A model generated the notes under the pieces. It worked only from the letters and a program-made list of their open reading frames with translations, had not been told where the DNA came from and ran no database searches. A stretch of DNA of 64,000 nt, from contig NZ_BBNN01000028.1 in the NCBI RefSeq assembly GCF_000829695.1, forward strand, positions 1-64,000, read 5' to 3'. This DNA comes from Streptomyces sp. NBRC 110035 (GTDB lineage: Bacteria; Actinomycetota; Actinomycetes; Streptomycetales; Streptomycetaceae). Position numbers and translations under genes: made by a program. Positions 23,836-32,904 of the stretch are shown here, in pieces. Every line of letters begins with the position of its first letter. Position 1 is the first letter of the stretch.

Positions 23836-25173
23836 GTGAAACTGACGATTCTGGGCGGCGGAGGATTCCGGGTCCCGCTGGTGTACGGCGCGCTCCTCGG
23901 GGACCACGCCGAGGGACGGGTGACGCGGGTCGTCCTGCACGATGTCGACGACCGTCGACTGCATGCAGTAGCCCGTGTACTGACTGAACAGGCGGCCGGT
24001 GTGCCCGACGCCCCCGAGGTGAGCACCACCACCGACCTGGACGAAGCACTGCGCGGTGCCGGCTTCGTCTTCTCCGCGATCCGGGTCGGCGGACTCGAGG
24101 GCCGTGTGCACGACGAACGGGTCGCGCTCGACGAGGGCGTCCTCGGGCAGGAGACGGTCGGCGCGGGCGGCATCGCCTACGGGCTGCGGACCGTCCCCGT
24201 CGCCGTCGACATCGCCCGCCGGGTGGCCCGGCTCGCCCCCGACGCCTGGGTCATCAACTTCACCAATCCGGCCGGCCTGGTCACCGAGGCCATGTCCCGG
24301 CACCTCGGCGACCGGGTCATCGGCATCTGCGACTCACCGGTGGGTCTCGGCCGTCGCATCGCCCGGGTGCTCGGCGCGGACCCGCGCGAGGCGTGGACCG
24401 ACTACGTCGGCCTCAACCACCTCGGCTGGGTGCGCGGCCTGTACGTCAGGGGCCGTGACGAACTCCCGCGCCTGCTCGCCGACCGGCAGCTGCTCGGCTC
24501 CTTCGAGGAGGGCAGGCTCTTCGGCGCCGACTGGCTCCAGTCCCTCGGCGCGGTCCCCAACGAGTACCTGCACTACTACTACTTCAACCGGGAGACGGTC
24601 CGCGCCTACCGGCAGGCCCACAGGACCCGCGGCGCCTTCCTCCACGACCAGCAGGCCCGTTTCTACACGCAGGTGTCCGATCCCGGCACCCCCGCCCTCG
24701 CCGCCTGGGAGCGCACCCGCGCCGAACGCGAGGCCACCTACATGTCCGAGAACCGCGAGACCGCCGGAGCCGGCGACCGCGACGAGGACGACCTGGCCGG
24801 CGGCTACGAGAAGGTGGCCCTCGCCCTGATGCGGGCCGTCGCCCGCGACGAGCGCACCACCCTGATCCTCAACGTCCGCAACCGCAGCACCCTGTCGGCG
24901 CTGGACGCGGACGCGGTCATCGAGGTCCCCTGCCTCGTCGACGCACAGGGGGCGCACCCGCTCTCCGTCGATCCGCTGCCCGGTCACGCCACCGGCCTGG
25001 TCTGCTCCGTCAAGGCGGTCGAGCGCGAGGTGCTCCGTGCCGCCGAGTCCGGCTCCCGCACCCACGCGGTCAAGGCGTTCGCGCTGCACCCGCTCGTCGA
25101 CTCCGTGGACGTGGCCCGCCGTCTCGTCGACGGCTACAGCGCCGTCCACCCCGGCCTCGCCCACCTCAAGTAG
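23836..25173 (+). CDS. GH4 family glycosidase (6-phospho-beta-glucosidase-like)
   Basis: A 445-residue NAD- and metal-dependent glycosidase. It starts KLTILGGGGFRVPLVYGAL, the family-4 Rossmann entry; later SAIRVGGLEGRVHDERVALD, NFTNPAGLVTEA, GICDSPVG and YVGLNHLGWVRGLYVRG (metal-binding His) are all conserved. GH4 enzymes cleave glycosides by an oxidation-elimination mechanism and often act on 6-phosphosugars, but in actinomycetes non-phosphorylated substrates are possible. GTG 23836 has GGAAGGG upstream, and the first strand begins at once. It is followed after 36 bases by an alpha-mannosidase gene on the same strand, so the pair probably breaks down one imported oligosaccharide. Confidence 0.87.
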   Translation: MKLTILGGGGFRVPLVYGALLGDHAEGRVTRVVLHDVDDRRLHAVARVLTEQAAGVPDAPEVSTTTDLDEALRGAGFVFSAIRVGGLEGRVHDERVALDEGVLGQETVGAGGIAYGLRTVPVAVDIARRVARLAPDAWVINFTNPAGLVTEAMSRHLGDRVIGICDSPVGLGRRIARVLGADPREAWTDYVGLNHLGWVRGLYVRGRDELPRLLADRQLLGSFEEGRLFGADWLQSLGAVPNEYLHYYYFNRETVRAYRQAHRTRGAFLHDQQARFYTQVSDPGTPALAAWERTRAEREATYMSENRETAGAGDRDEDDLAGGYEKVALALMRAVARDERTTLILNVRNRSTLSALDADAVIEVPCLVDAQGAHPLSVDPLPGHATGLVCSVKAVEREVLRAAESGSRTHAVKAFALHPLVDSVDVARRLVDGYSAVHPGLAHLK

Positions 25174-25209
25174 CCCCGCGGGAAGAGCACCTCAGGAAGA
25201 GAGCCCCTC

Positions 25210-28200
25210 ATGCACGACGAACGCCATCGGATCGAACACCGCCTCCAGCGGCTCCACCACCAGCGCGTCAAACCCGCGATCTACGCCGCCACCGCCCCCC
25301 TCACCGTCGAGGCCTGGCACGCACCGGGCGAGCCGGTCCCCTTCGCCGAGGCCGCGGCCGCCTCCTACGTGCCCTTCGCCCCGGACACCCCGTGGGGCCC
25401 GCCCTGGGGCACCACCTGGTTCCGGATGCGCGGGCAGGTCCCCGCGGCATGGGCCGGACGGCGCGTCGAGGCGGTCATCGACCTCGGCTTCACCGGCGCC
25501 GGACCGGGCTTCCAGGCCGAAGGCCTCGTGCACCTGCCCGACGGCACCCCCCTGAAGGCCGTCAACCCGTTCAACCGGTACGTCCCGGTCGGCCGTCCGG
25601 CCGCGGGCGGCGAGGAGATCGACTACCTGGTCGAGGCGGCCTCCAACCCCGACATCCTGGCCGACGGTTTCGCTCGCCCGACCCCGCTCGGCGACCGGTT
25701 CACGGCGGGCGACACACCGCTGTACGTGTTCCGCGGCGCCGACCTCGCCGTCCTCGACGAACCGGTCTGGCACCTCGACCTCGACCTCGACGTGCTGCGC
25801 GAACTCATGGCCGAACTGGGCGAGCACGAGCCCCGCCGGCACGAGATCGCGCACGCGCTCGACCGGGCCATGGACGCCCTCGACCTCGACGACGTCTCCG
25901 GCAGTGCTCCCGCGGCCCGGGAGATCCTCGCCCCCGTCCTCGCGCAGCCCGCGCACGCCAGCGCGCACACCGTCTCCGGCGTCGGGCACGCCCACATCGA
26001 CTCCGCCTGGCTGTGGCCGCTGCGCGAGACCCGGCGCAAGGCGTCCCGCACCTTCTCCAACGCCACCGCGCTCGCCGACGAGTACGACGAGTTCGTCTTC
26101 GCCTGCTCGCAGGCCCAGCAGTACGCGTGGGTGCGCGACCACCACCCCCAGGTGTGGGCGAGGATCAAGAAGGCGGTCGAGAAGGGCCAGTGGGCGCCGG
26201 TGGGCGGCATGTGGGTGGAGGCCGACGGCAACCTGCCCGGCGGCGAGGCCCTCGCCCGCCAACTCGTGCACGGCAAAAGGTTCTTCCTCGAACACTTCGG
26301 CATCGAGACGAAGGGCGTCTGGCTGCCCGACTCCTTCGGCTACACCGCCGCCTACCCGCAGCTCGCCAAGCTCGCCGGCAACGACTGGTTCCTCACCCAG
26401 AAGATCTCCTGGAACCAGACCAACAGGTTCCCGCACCACACCTTCTGGTGGGAGGGCATCGACGGCACCCGCATCTTCACCCACTTCCCGCCGGTCGACA
26501 CCTACAACGCCGCCCTCACCGGCGACGAGATGGCCCGCGCCGTGCGCAACTACCGCGAGAAGGGCGGCGGCAGGCGCTCGCTCGCGCCGTTCGGCTGGGG
26601 CGACGGCGGTGGCGGCCCCACCCGCGAACACATGGAACGGGCCCGCCGGCTGGCCGATCTGGAGGGCTCCGCGAAGGTCGTCGTCGAACACCCCGACATC
26701 TTCTTCGCCAAGGCCCGGGAGGAGTACCCGGACGCCCCGGTCTGGAACGGCGAGCTCTACCTGGAACTCCACCGCGCCACCTACACCAGCCAGGCCCGCA
26801 CCAAACAGGGCAACCGGCGCAGCGAACACTGTCTGCGCGAGGCCGAGTTGTGGGCCACGACGGCAGCCCTGCACGTGCCGGACCAGTACTCCTACCCGTA
26901 CGACGCCTTCGACCGGCTGTGGAAGACCGTCCTGCTGCACCAGTTCCACGACATCCTGCCCGGTTCCTCCATCGCCTGGGTGCACCGGGAGGCCGAGGCC
27001 GAGTACGCCAGGGTCGCGGAGGAACTGGAGACGCTGACGAGGGAGGCGACCGACGCCCTGGGCGGCGGCCGCCCGGGCGCCGGCGCCCGGGTGTTCAACA
27101 CGAGCCCGTACGACCGCGCCGAGGTGGTCCGCATCCCCGACGGCCCGCCCGTGTACGTGACGGTGCCCGCGAACGGCAGCGCACCCCTGGAGGCGGACGC
27201 GGCTCCGGCCGCACCCCCGCAGCCCGTCACCGTCACCGTCACGGACACGGGACGGGTGCTCGACAACGGGCTGGTGCGGGTCCGGGTGGCGGACGACGGC
27301 ACACTGTCGTCCGTACACGATCTGCGGTCGGCCCGCGAGGTACTGGCAGGGCCCGGCAACCTGCTGCGGCTGCACACGGACCTCCCCAACCACTGGGACG
27401 CCTGGGACATCGACAAGCACTACCGCAACCGGCGCACGGACCTGCTCGGCACCGAGTCCGTCACCGTCGTCGCGGAGGCCCCGCTGATCGGCGCCGTCAG
27501 GGTGGAGCGCGCCTTCGGCAACGGCTCACGGATCACCCAGACGATCACCCTGCGCGCCGGCAGCCCCCGGATCGACTTCGAGACCGAGATCGACTGGCAC
27601 GAGGCCGAGAAGATCCTCAAGGCCGGCTTCCCGGTGGACATCCGGGCCCCGCACTCCTCCGCGGAGATCCAGTTCGGCCACGTCCAGCGCCCCACCCACA
27701 CCAACACCAGCTGGGAGGCGGCCCGGTTCGAGGTGTCCGGCCACCGCTGGGTGCACCTCGGCGAACCCGGCTACGGCGTCGCCGTCCTCAACGACTCGAC
27801 GTACGGCCACGATGTGACCCGCACGGTCCGCGACGACGGCGGAACGACCACCACGGTCGGCCTCAGCCTGGTGCGCGCGCCCCGCGTCCCGGACCCCGGG
27901 GCCGACCAGGGCGTCCACCGTTTCACCTACGCGCTGCTGCCCGGCGCGGGCATCGAGGACGCCGTCGCGGAGGGCTACGCCCTCAACCTGCCGCTGCGCG
28001 TGACCCGGGCGGCGGCCCCGCCGGACCCACAGGCCCTCGTGGCTCCCGCCGCTCCCGTGGTCCGCGTGGACGGCGAAGGGGTGACCGTCGAGGCCGTCAA
28101 GCTCGCGGACGACGCCTCCGGTGACGTCGTCGTCCGCCTCTACGAGTCCCGCGGCGGGCGTGCCACCGGCCTCCTGCGCACCGGCTTCCCGCTCGGCGGC

Positions 28201-28323
28201 GCCACGGTGACCGATCTCCTGGAGCGCCCGCTGGAACCGGCGGACACCGACGGGGACGCCGTGCCGGTGGCCCTGCGCCCCTTCCAGGTGCTGACCCTGC
28301 GGCTGGCGGTGGGGCGGGGCTGA
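25210..28323 (+). CDS. GH38 alpha-mannosidase
   Basis: A 1037-residue cytoplasmic enzyme with no signal peptide, removing alpha-mannosyl residues. The zinc-site motif GHAHIDSAWLWPLRETRRK lies at about residues 257-275, and the nucleophile region WLPDSFGYTAAYPQ at about 375-388. WNGELYLELHRATYTSQA, typical of the family, comes before the middle domain. The C-terminal 400 residues are beta-rich domains (DNGLVRVRVADDGTLSSVHD). The start ATG follows GAAGAGAGC. It is the second gene after the GH4 enzyme and ends in a very strong hairpin. The pairing suggests use of a mannose-containing glycan or glycoside. Confidence 0.93.
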   Translation: MHDERHRIEHRLQRLHHQRVKPAIYAATAPLTVEAWHAPGEPVPFAEAAAASYVPFAPDTPWGPPWGTTWFRMRGQVPAAWAGRRVEAVIDLGFTGAGPGFQAEGLVHLPDGTPLKAVNPFNRYVPVGRPAAGGEEIDYLVEAASNPDILADGFARPTPLGDRFTAGDTPLYVFRGADLAVLDEPVWHLDLDLDVLRELMAELGEHEPRRHEIAHALDRAMDALDLDDVSGSAPAAREILAPVLAQPAHASAHTVSGVGHAHIDSAWLWPLRETRRKASRTFSNATALADEYDEFVFACSQAQQYAWVRDHHPQVWARIKKAVEKGQWAPVGGMWVEADGNLPGGEALARQLVHGKRFFLEHFGIETKGVWLPDSFGYTAAYPQLAKLAGNDWFLTQKISWNQTNRFPHHTFWWEGIDGTRIFTHFPPVDTYNAALTGDEMARAVRNYREKGGGRRSLAPFGWGDGGGGPTREHMERARRLADLEGSAKVVVEHPDIFFAKAREEYPDAPVWNGELYLELHRATYTSQARTKQGNRRSEHCLREAELWATTAALHVPDQYSYPYDAFDRLWKTVLLHQFHDILPGSSIAWVHREAEAEYARVAEELETLTREATDALGGGRPGAGARVFNTSPYDRAEVVRIPDGPPVYVTVPANGSAPLEADAAPAAPPQPVTVTVTDTGRVLDNGLVRVRVADDGTLSSVHDLRSAREVLAGPGNLLRLHTDLPNHWDAWDIDKHYRNRRTDLLGTESVTVVAEAPLIGAVRVERAFGNGSRITQTITLRAGSPRIDFETEIDWHEAEKILKAGFPVDIRAPHSSAEIQFGHVQRPTHTNTSWEAARFEVSGHRWVHLGEPGYGVAVLNDSTYGHDVTRTVRDDGGTTTTVGLSLVRAPRVPDPGADQGVHRFTYALLPGAGIEDAVAEGYALNLPLRVTRAAAPPDPQALVAPAAPVVRVDGEGVTVEAVKLADDASGDVVVRLYESRGGRATGLLRTGFPLGGATVTDLLERPLEPADTDGDAVPVALRPFQVLTLRLAVGRG

Positions 28324-28334
28324 CGGCGCGCATC

Positions 28335-28381
28335 GGCTCGGGTCGGTCGCCCCCCGTGACAGCGGCCGACCGACCCGAGCC
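28335..28381 (+). terminator. Strong terminator after the GH4-GH38 operon
   Basis: A 15-bp perfect stem: 28335-28349 (GGCTCGGGTCGGTCG arm, starting 12 bases after the stop) pairs with 28367-28381, around a 17-base loop. Confidence 0.82.
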
Positions 28382-28527
28382 CCCCGTTCCCCCGTGCTTT
28401 CCCCGGGCTTCCCCCCCCGTCCCCTCCGGAAGGCTTCCCCGTCTCCCGGAGAGGGCTTCCCCCGTCGCCCTTCACCTTTAAGAGCGCGACACCCGCCGCC
28501 TGATACACCCTCCGGAGAAATTTCCCG

Positions 28528-28568
28528 AAAAAAATCCGGTCCCGGCACGGGAAGCGCGCCGGGACCGG
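28528..28568 (-). terminator. Intrinsic terminator for the ATP-grasp gene
   Basis: CCGGTCCCGG (28536-28545) pairs with CCGGGACCGG (28559-28568). On the minus strand the stem is followed directly by A and seven T residues (complement of 28528-28534), a classic Rho-independent terminator 46 bases after the stop at 28614. Confidence 0.85.
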
Positions 28569-28613
28569 TCGGTGGGAGCGGGGACGGTGGGTGCGTGCGG
28601 GGAAACCCGGGTT

Positions 28614-29849
28614 CTAGCGGTGGTGCGTTCCCCAGGCGGGGCCCCCGGCGACGGCGTCCGCGGCGGCGGTGCGCACCTGACCGGAGCCGGCCGTCGCCCG
28701 GGACCCGGCGGGCACGGCCGAGGCCGGTACACCGCTCAGCACGGGCGCGGGCACGTCCACGGGACTGTCCACGGGACTGTCCACGGGACTGTCCGCGGGC
28801 AGGTCCGTGCCCTGCTGCGACACCGGGACCGGCCGCAGCGGCCGCGGCCCCGACACCACCGAGTAGTCCTGGCCCAGGAACGGCGGGAACATCTCCCCCG
28901 GATCGTCACCGAGCGCCAGCCGCACGGCGGCCCACGGCACGTTCACCCCGCACAGCGACAGCTGGTGCAGACCGCCCGCCGGCCGGGTGTTGACGTCCAT
29001 CAGCACGGGCCGTTCGCCGAACATCCGGAACTGGATGTTGGACAGATGGTGCAGCCCGAACCCCTCCGCGATCCGCCGGGCCGGCTCCAGCCACTGCTCG
29101 TGCAGCGTGAACCCCCTGCGGCGGCCGTTCTTGGTGCGGCCGACGGCCAGCCGGACCCGGTTGTCCGGCCCGGTGAGGCAGTCCACCGACACCTCCGGCT
29201 GTCCCAGCACCGGCATCACCAGCCAGTCCACCGGCTCCTCGGCCTGCCGTACCGCCTCCAGCACCAGCTCCAGCGGCACGTACGGGCTGGGGAAGCCGTT
29301 CAGCTGCGTGAGCGAGAAGGGGACACGGGTGATCACCCGGTAGCCCACACCGCCCGCGCCGGACGCGGGCTTGAAGCACGCCCGGTGCCCGTGCGCCTCC
29401 AGCTCGTCGACCGCGTGGACCAGCTCGTCCGCCGACCGCACCCGCCACCACGGCGGCACCGGCACCCCGATCGCCTGGACGGCCTCGTAGGCGATCACCT
29501 TGTCGTGGAAGACGGCCACCGCCTCGGGCGGCGGCGCCAGCAGCGCCGTACCGGCCGCCTCGAACTCCGCGCGGTGCGCGACGATCGCGCCCTGGTGCAG
29601 CCGCGGCACGAACACGTCGATGCCGCGCCGCGCGCACTGGGCGAGCGCGTACTCGACGTACGCCGCCGGGGACAGGCCCTCGGGCTCGAGCTCGGCGGTG
29701 TCGGCGGCGGCCAGTACGGGGGAGTCCGGGTCGCCGTGGGTGGCATGGATCTCGACGGCCCGGTCGCTGGGATTCCTTCTCAGCTGATCCATGAAGAACA
29801 CGTTCTCCGCGTACGTGCGGTTGAGCCATACGCGTACGCAAGAGGCCAT
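28614..29849 (-). CDS. ATP-grasp domain protein
   Basis: A 411-residue protein with an ATP-grasp ligase fold. The middle part has HDKVIAYEAVQAIGVPVPPW (start of the ATP-grasp A subdomain), GHRACFKPASGAGGVGYRVI (ATP lysine and flexible glycine loop) and, near residue 300, RMFGERPVLMDVNTRPAGG, with the D-x-N metal-binding motif. Such enzymes join a carboxylate to an amine or thiol with ATP; the substrates are unknown. The last 70 residues are Ser/Pro/Val/Ala-rich and include a 12-bp DNA repeat giving DSPV units. ATG 29849 (MASCVRVWLNRTYAENVFF) follows AAAGGCGG. A candidate promoter lies at 29967-29995, and it is divergent from the phosphoesterase. Confidence 0.85.
   Translation of the reverse strand: MASCVRVWLNRTYAENVFFMDQLRRNPSDRAVEIHATHGDPDSPVLAAADTAELEPEGLSPAAYVEYALAQCARRGIDVFVPRLHQGAIVAHRAEFEAAGTALLAPPPEAVAVFHDKVIAYEAVQAIGVPVPPWWRVRSADELVHAVDELEAHGHRACFKPASGAGGVGYRVITRVPFSLTQLNGFPSPYVPLELVLEAVRQAEEPVDWLVMPVLGQPEVSVDCLTGPDNRVRLAVGRTKNGRRRGFTLHEQWLEPARRIAEGFGLHHLSNIQFRMFGERPVLMDVNTRPAGGLHQLSLCGVNVPWAAVRLALGDDPGEMFPPFLGQDYSVVSGPRPLRPVPVSQQGTDLPADSPVDSPVDSPVDVPAPVLSGVPASAVPAGSRATAGSGQVRTAAADAVAGGPAWGTHHR
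28755..28799. repeat. 12-bp tandem repeat inside ATP-grasp gene
   Basis: GTCCACGGGACT is repeated three times from 28755, plus a partial fourth copy. It stays in frame and encodes repeated Asp-Ser-Pro-Val in the non-conserved tail. Confidence 0.8.
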
Positions 29850-29966
29850 GCAGGGCCGCCTTTCACGGTGTGCGGGCAGGCCTCGGCGGCCCGTGCCCGG
29901 GCAGGGTGTGTGGAGGGTCGCCGGACGGCCCCGGGGAAGGGCTTCACTGCGGCGGTGTTGCGGCCG

Positions 29967-29995
29967 ATCATACGGCTTCGATCCGTGCTCCCGAA
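29967..29995 (-). promoter_or_regulatory. Candidate promoter for the ATP-grasp gene
   Basis: On the minus strand TTCGGG, a 17-base spacer and TATGAT form a good vegetative-type promoter, about 120 bases before the ATG at 29849. Confidence 0.45.
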
Positions 29996-30096
29996 CCACG
30001 GGCGTGTTACGGATTCGGTGATCCTGCACGCCGGTGACCGTACCCTTCGTGCATGGTGTGCGTACGGATTGATCGTTCAGGTTCGAGGGGCGGCAG

Positions 30097-31002
30097 ATGA
30101 CGTCAACAGCAGGCGACGGACAGATGTGGGCCGTCAGCGACCTCCACATCGGCTACGACGAGAACCGCGCCCTGGTGGAGCGGATGCGCCCCGAGTCGGA
30201 CGACGACTGGCTCCTCGTGGCCGGAGACGTCGCGGAGACCGTGGACGACATCCGCTGGGCGCTCGGAACCCTCGCGGGCCGGTTCCGGAAGGTCGTCTGG
30301 GTGCCCGGCAACCACGAGCTGTGGACCCACCCGAAGGACGCCGTCACCCTGCGCGGCGTCGCCCGCTACGACCACCTCGTCGAACAGTGCCGCGACCTCG
30401 GGGTGGTCACTCCCGAGGACCCCTACCCCGTCTGGGAGGGCCCCGGCGGTCCCGTGGCCGTGGCCCCGCTGTTCCTCCTGTACGACTACTCCTTCCTGCC
30501 GGCCGGGTGCGCCACCAAGGACGAGGGGCTGGAGTACGCGCAGGGCACCGGCGTCGTCTGCACCGACGAACACCTGCTGCACCCCGACCCCTACCCGAGC
30601 CGCGAGGCCTGGTGCCGGGCCCGGGTCCGGGAGACCGAACGGCGGCTCGCCGACCTGCCCGACGACCTGCCCGTCGTCCTCGTCAACCACTACCCGCTGC
30701 ACCGGCACCCCACCGACGTCCTGTGGTACCCCGAGTTCGCCATGTGGTGCGGCACCGTCCTCACCGACGACTGGCACCGCAGGTTCAACGTGCACACGAT
30801 GGTCTACGGCCATCTCCACATCCCGCGCAGCACCCGGCAGGACGGCGTCCGCTTCGAGGAGGTGTCCGTGGGCTACCCCCGCGAATGGCGCAAGCGGCCG
30901 GCCCCGCCGGGGCGGCTGCGCCGGATCGTGTCCGGGGAGACGCCCGCGACGGAGTCCGCGACCATGTCCGGGACCGTGACGGGGAAGGGCGGGAACCGGT
31001 GA
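30097..31002 (+). CDS. Calcineurin-like metallophosphoesterase
   Basis: A 301-residue dinuclear metal phosphoesterase. All family motifs appear in order: AVSDLHIGYDENR (D-x-H), LLVAGDVAET (G-D-x-x), VVWVPGNHELW (G-N-H-E), VLVNHYPLH, and VYGHLHIPR (G-H-x-H). The substrate is unknown; such proteins hydrolyse nucleotides, pyrophosphates or phosphodiesters. ATG 30097 follows GAGGGGCGGCAG. The stop overlaps the GTG of the phosphopantetheinyl transferase, and this two-gene coupling is conserved in Streptomyces as far as I recall. A role in pantetheine or CoA metabolism is an attractive but unproven inference. Confidence 0.88.
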   Translation: MTSTAGDGQMWAVSDLHIGYDENRALVERMRPESDDDWLLVAGDVAETVDDIRWALGTLAGRFRKVVWVPGNHELWTHPKDAVTLRGVARYDHLVEQCRDLGVVTPEDPYPVWEGPGGPVAVAPLFLLYDYSFLPAGCATKDEGLEYAQGTGVVCTDEHLLHPDPYPSREAWCRARVRETERRLADLPDDLPVVLVNHYPLHRHPTDVLWYPEFAMWCGTVLTDDWHRRFNVHTMVYGHLHIPRSTRQDGVRFEEVSVGYPREWRKRPAPPGRLRRIVSGETPATESATMSGTVTGKGGNR

Positions 31003-31715
31003 TCGGGGAACTGCTGCCCGAGACGGTCGTCGTCGTGGAGGCCTACGGCGACGAGGGCGTCGACGCCCCGCTCCACCCCGAGGAGGCGGCCGTCGTGGCG
31101 CGGGCCGTCGACAAGCGCCGGCGGGAGTTCACCGCGGTACGCTCCTGCGCCCGCCGGGCCATGAGGAAGCTCGGCGTCCCCCCGCACCCCGTGCTGCCCG
31201 GCGAGCGCGGCGCGCCCGGCTGGCCCGACGGGCTGGCCGGCAGCATGACCCACTGCGCGGGCTACTGCGCCGCCGCCCTGGTCCGCACGGGTGACCTGGC
31301 TTCCGTCGGCGTCGACGCGGAGGTCCACGGACCGCTGCCCGAGGGGGTGTTGTCCTCCGTGTCCCTTCCCGGGGAGGCGGAGCGCGTCGCCCGGCTGACT
31401 CGGGAACGACCGGGGGTGCACTGGGACCGGCTGCTGTTCAGCGCCAAGGAGGCCGTCTACAAGGCCTGGTTCCCGCTCACCGGGAAGTGGCTCGACTTCA
31501 TGGAGGCCGACATCGAGCTGTTCACCGAACCTGCCGACGGCACCGGCACCGGCACCGGCACCGGTGGTTCCGGTGCTTCGGCGCGCGGTGGGTTCAGGGC
31601 GGTGCTCCTGGTCCCGGGACCCTGGGTGGGCGACCGCCGCCTCGGCCACTTCGACGGCCGCTGGAGCGTCGAGGGCGGCCTGGTCGGGACCGCGGTCGCC
31701 GTCCCTCACGGCTGA
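30999..31715 (+). CDS. 4'-phosphopantetheinyl transferase (EntD/Sfp superfamily)
   Basis: A 238-residue enzyme that moves phosphopantetheine from CoA to the serine of carrier proteins. The Mg-binding GVDAEVHGPLP and the FSAKEAVYKAWFPLT motif (W/F-x-x-K-E-A-x-x-K) are both present, with PGWPDGLAGSMTHC corresponding to the EntD phosphate-binding region with SMTHC. A Gly-Thr repeat (TGTGTGTGGSG) interrupts the C-terminal part. GTG 30999 overlaps the phosphoesterase stop (GTGA). No PKS or NRPS lies in this window, so it is likely a general activating enzyme working in trans. Confidence 0.92.
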   Translation: MIGELLPETVVVVEAYGDEGVDAPLHPEEAAVVARAVDKRRREFTAVRSCARRAMRKLGVPPHPVLPGERGAPGWPDGLAGSMTHCAGYCAAALVRTGDLASVGVDAEVHGPLPEGVLSSVSLPGEAERVARLTRERPGVHWDRLLFSAKEAVYKAWFPLTGKWLDFMEADIELFTEPADGTGTGTGTGGSGASARGGFRAVLLVPGPWVGDRRLGHFDGRWSVEGGLVGTAVAVPHG

Positions 31716-31719
31716 CCCG

Positions 31720-31956
31720 TCACGGCTGGGGGTGCCAGTCGCGGAGCATCCGGAAGAAGGACTCCTCGTTGCCGGACAGCCCGGCCCGGGCCAGGGCCGT
31801 CTCCGCCTCCGCGAGGACGGACGGTGCCACGACCGGGGGCCTGCGGGCGCCCGGAGGCCCGCTCTGCATGTCGTGGGCGGCGCGCACCGTGTGCAGCAGT
31901 CGCAGATAGGCCTGGACGGCGGTGCGCTCGCGGTCGGTCGGTACGGCGGTGGGCAT
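31720..31956 (-). CDS. Small conserved hypothetical protein, 78 aa
   Basis: The protein starts MPTAVPTDRERTAVQAYLRL and continues LLHTVRAAHD, with a second helix LAEAETALARAGLSGNEESF, and ends RMLRDWHPQP. It is a soluble, two-helix, mostly charged protein without cysteines or membrane segments. ATG 31956 is preceded by GAGAGCCGAG. The open frame runs further upstream, but that part is Gly/Arg-rich and non-conserved in appearance. It converges on the PPTase gene, 4 bases apart. Function not recognised. Confidence 0.62.
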   Translation of the reverse strand: MPTAVPTDRERTAVQAYLRLLHTVRAAHDMQSGPPGARRPPVVAPSVLAEAETALARAGLSGNEESFFRMLRDWHPQP

Positions 31957-32030
31957 CGCTCGGCTCTCCCCAAGTCGTGATCCGGCATCGCGCGTCCCGC
32001 GCGGTGCGGGCGCACCCCCCAGCTTGCCGC

Positions 32031-32088
32031 CCACCACTGACATCGATGGTGGTACGCAGGTTCCGGTGGTCGTGGCTCCACCACTGAC
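32031..32088. repeat. Direct repeat CCACCACTGAC in an intergenic region
   Basis: The 11-mer occurs at 32031-32041 and again at 32078-32088, 47 bases apart, with TGGTGG after the first copy giving a small inverted repeat. It lies 75-130 bases upstream of the 78-aa gene and may be a protein-binding site. Confidence 0.4.
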
Positions 32089-32197
32089 CGACGTCCTGCC
32101 GGACCGGCTTCCGGTTGTTCTGTCCGGCCGCCGGGACCTGTTCGACCGGTCCGTGCCGCGGGCCGGTCCGCCCACCCGGTTGAACCGTCCCGCCCGT

Positions 32198-32860
32198 TCA
32201 GGCCTTGGGGGGCTGGACGTTCTCCAGGAGCATGTCCAGCCACTCCGCGACCTTGTCGCGGTGCTGGTCGGTGGGGAGCTGGGCGGCCCGCCACGCGATA
32301 CCGCGCACCCCGTGGTCCTGCAGCAGCCGCTCCAGCGGGTCGCCGGCCGCCACGGCGGCCCGCCGCTCGCGGTCCGCCAGGCTCTGCAGCAGCTCCTGCT
32401 CGGTGTGCTGGAGCGCGTTCGCGAGCGCTTCGGGGTCCTCGGCGGTGAGGAATCCGGCGTGCACCCGGAAGAACCGCTGGATGGCGTCGCAGTGCTCCAT
32501 GGTGGGACGCCGGTCGCCGTTGATCAGGGCGCCGGCCTGCTGCCGGGACATGCCCGCGCCGTCGGCGATCTCCTGCTGCGTGTACTTGCGGCCGTTCGGC
32601 TTGAGCCGGGTGCGGCGCAGCAGGTCCAGGCGCTGCACGAACCGGGTCTGCACCTCGGGTTCGCCCGCCGGCCGGCCGCTCAGCAGGGCCTTGACGACAG
32701 GTTCCGGCACTCCGGAGGCCGCGGAGAGCCGGCCGACGTCGAAGACCTCGGTGTGCGGCACGTCGAGCCGGTCGGCGAGTGCGGCGACGCGGGCGACGAC
32801 GGCCGTCAGCGCGGTCGTCGGCGCGGTGTCCCGACCCTCACCCACGAAGCCACCGGTCAC
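32198..32860 (-). CDS. Xre-type helix-turn-helix regulator
   Basis: A 220-residue DNA-binding protein. The HTH lies at about residues 85-125: RKYTQQEIADGAGMSRQQAG and then ALINGDRRPTMEHCDAIQRF, a SinR/Cro-type fold with the turn at DGAGMS. A helical N-terminal part (VVARVAALADRLDVPHTEVF) and a C-terminal segment of about 95 residues may serve dimerisation or ligand sensing. GTG 32860 is chosen because GTAGGAGATC stands 8 bases before it. It is divergent from the MmyB sensor-domain gene, with three palindromes between them, so the two may regulate each other. Confidence 0.84.
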   Translation of the reverse strand: MTGGFVGEGRDTAPTTALTAVVARVAALADRLDVPHTEVFDVGRLSAASGVPEPVVKALLSGRPAGEPEVQTRFVQRLDLLRRTRLKPNGRKYTQQEIADGAGMSRQQAGALINGDRRPTMEHCDAIQRFFRVHAGFLTAEDPEALANALQHTEQELLQSLADRERRAAVAAGDPLERLLQDHGVRGIAWRAAQLPTDQHRDKVAEWLDMLLENVQPPKA

Positions 32861-32904
32861 CGACAGATCTCCTACGTCTCTTACAGGCCTCTCACACGGG
32901 ATTG

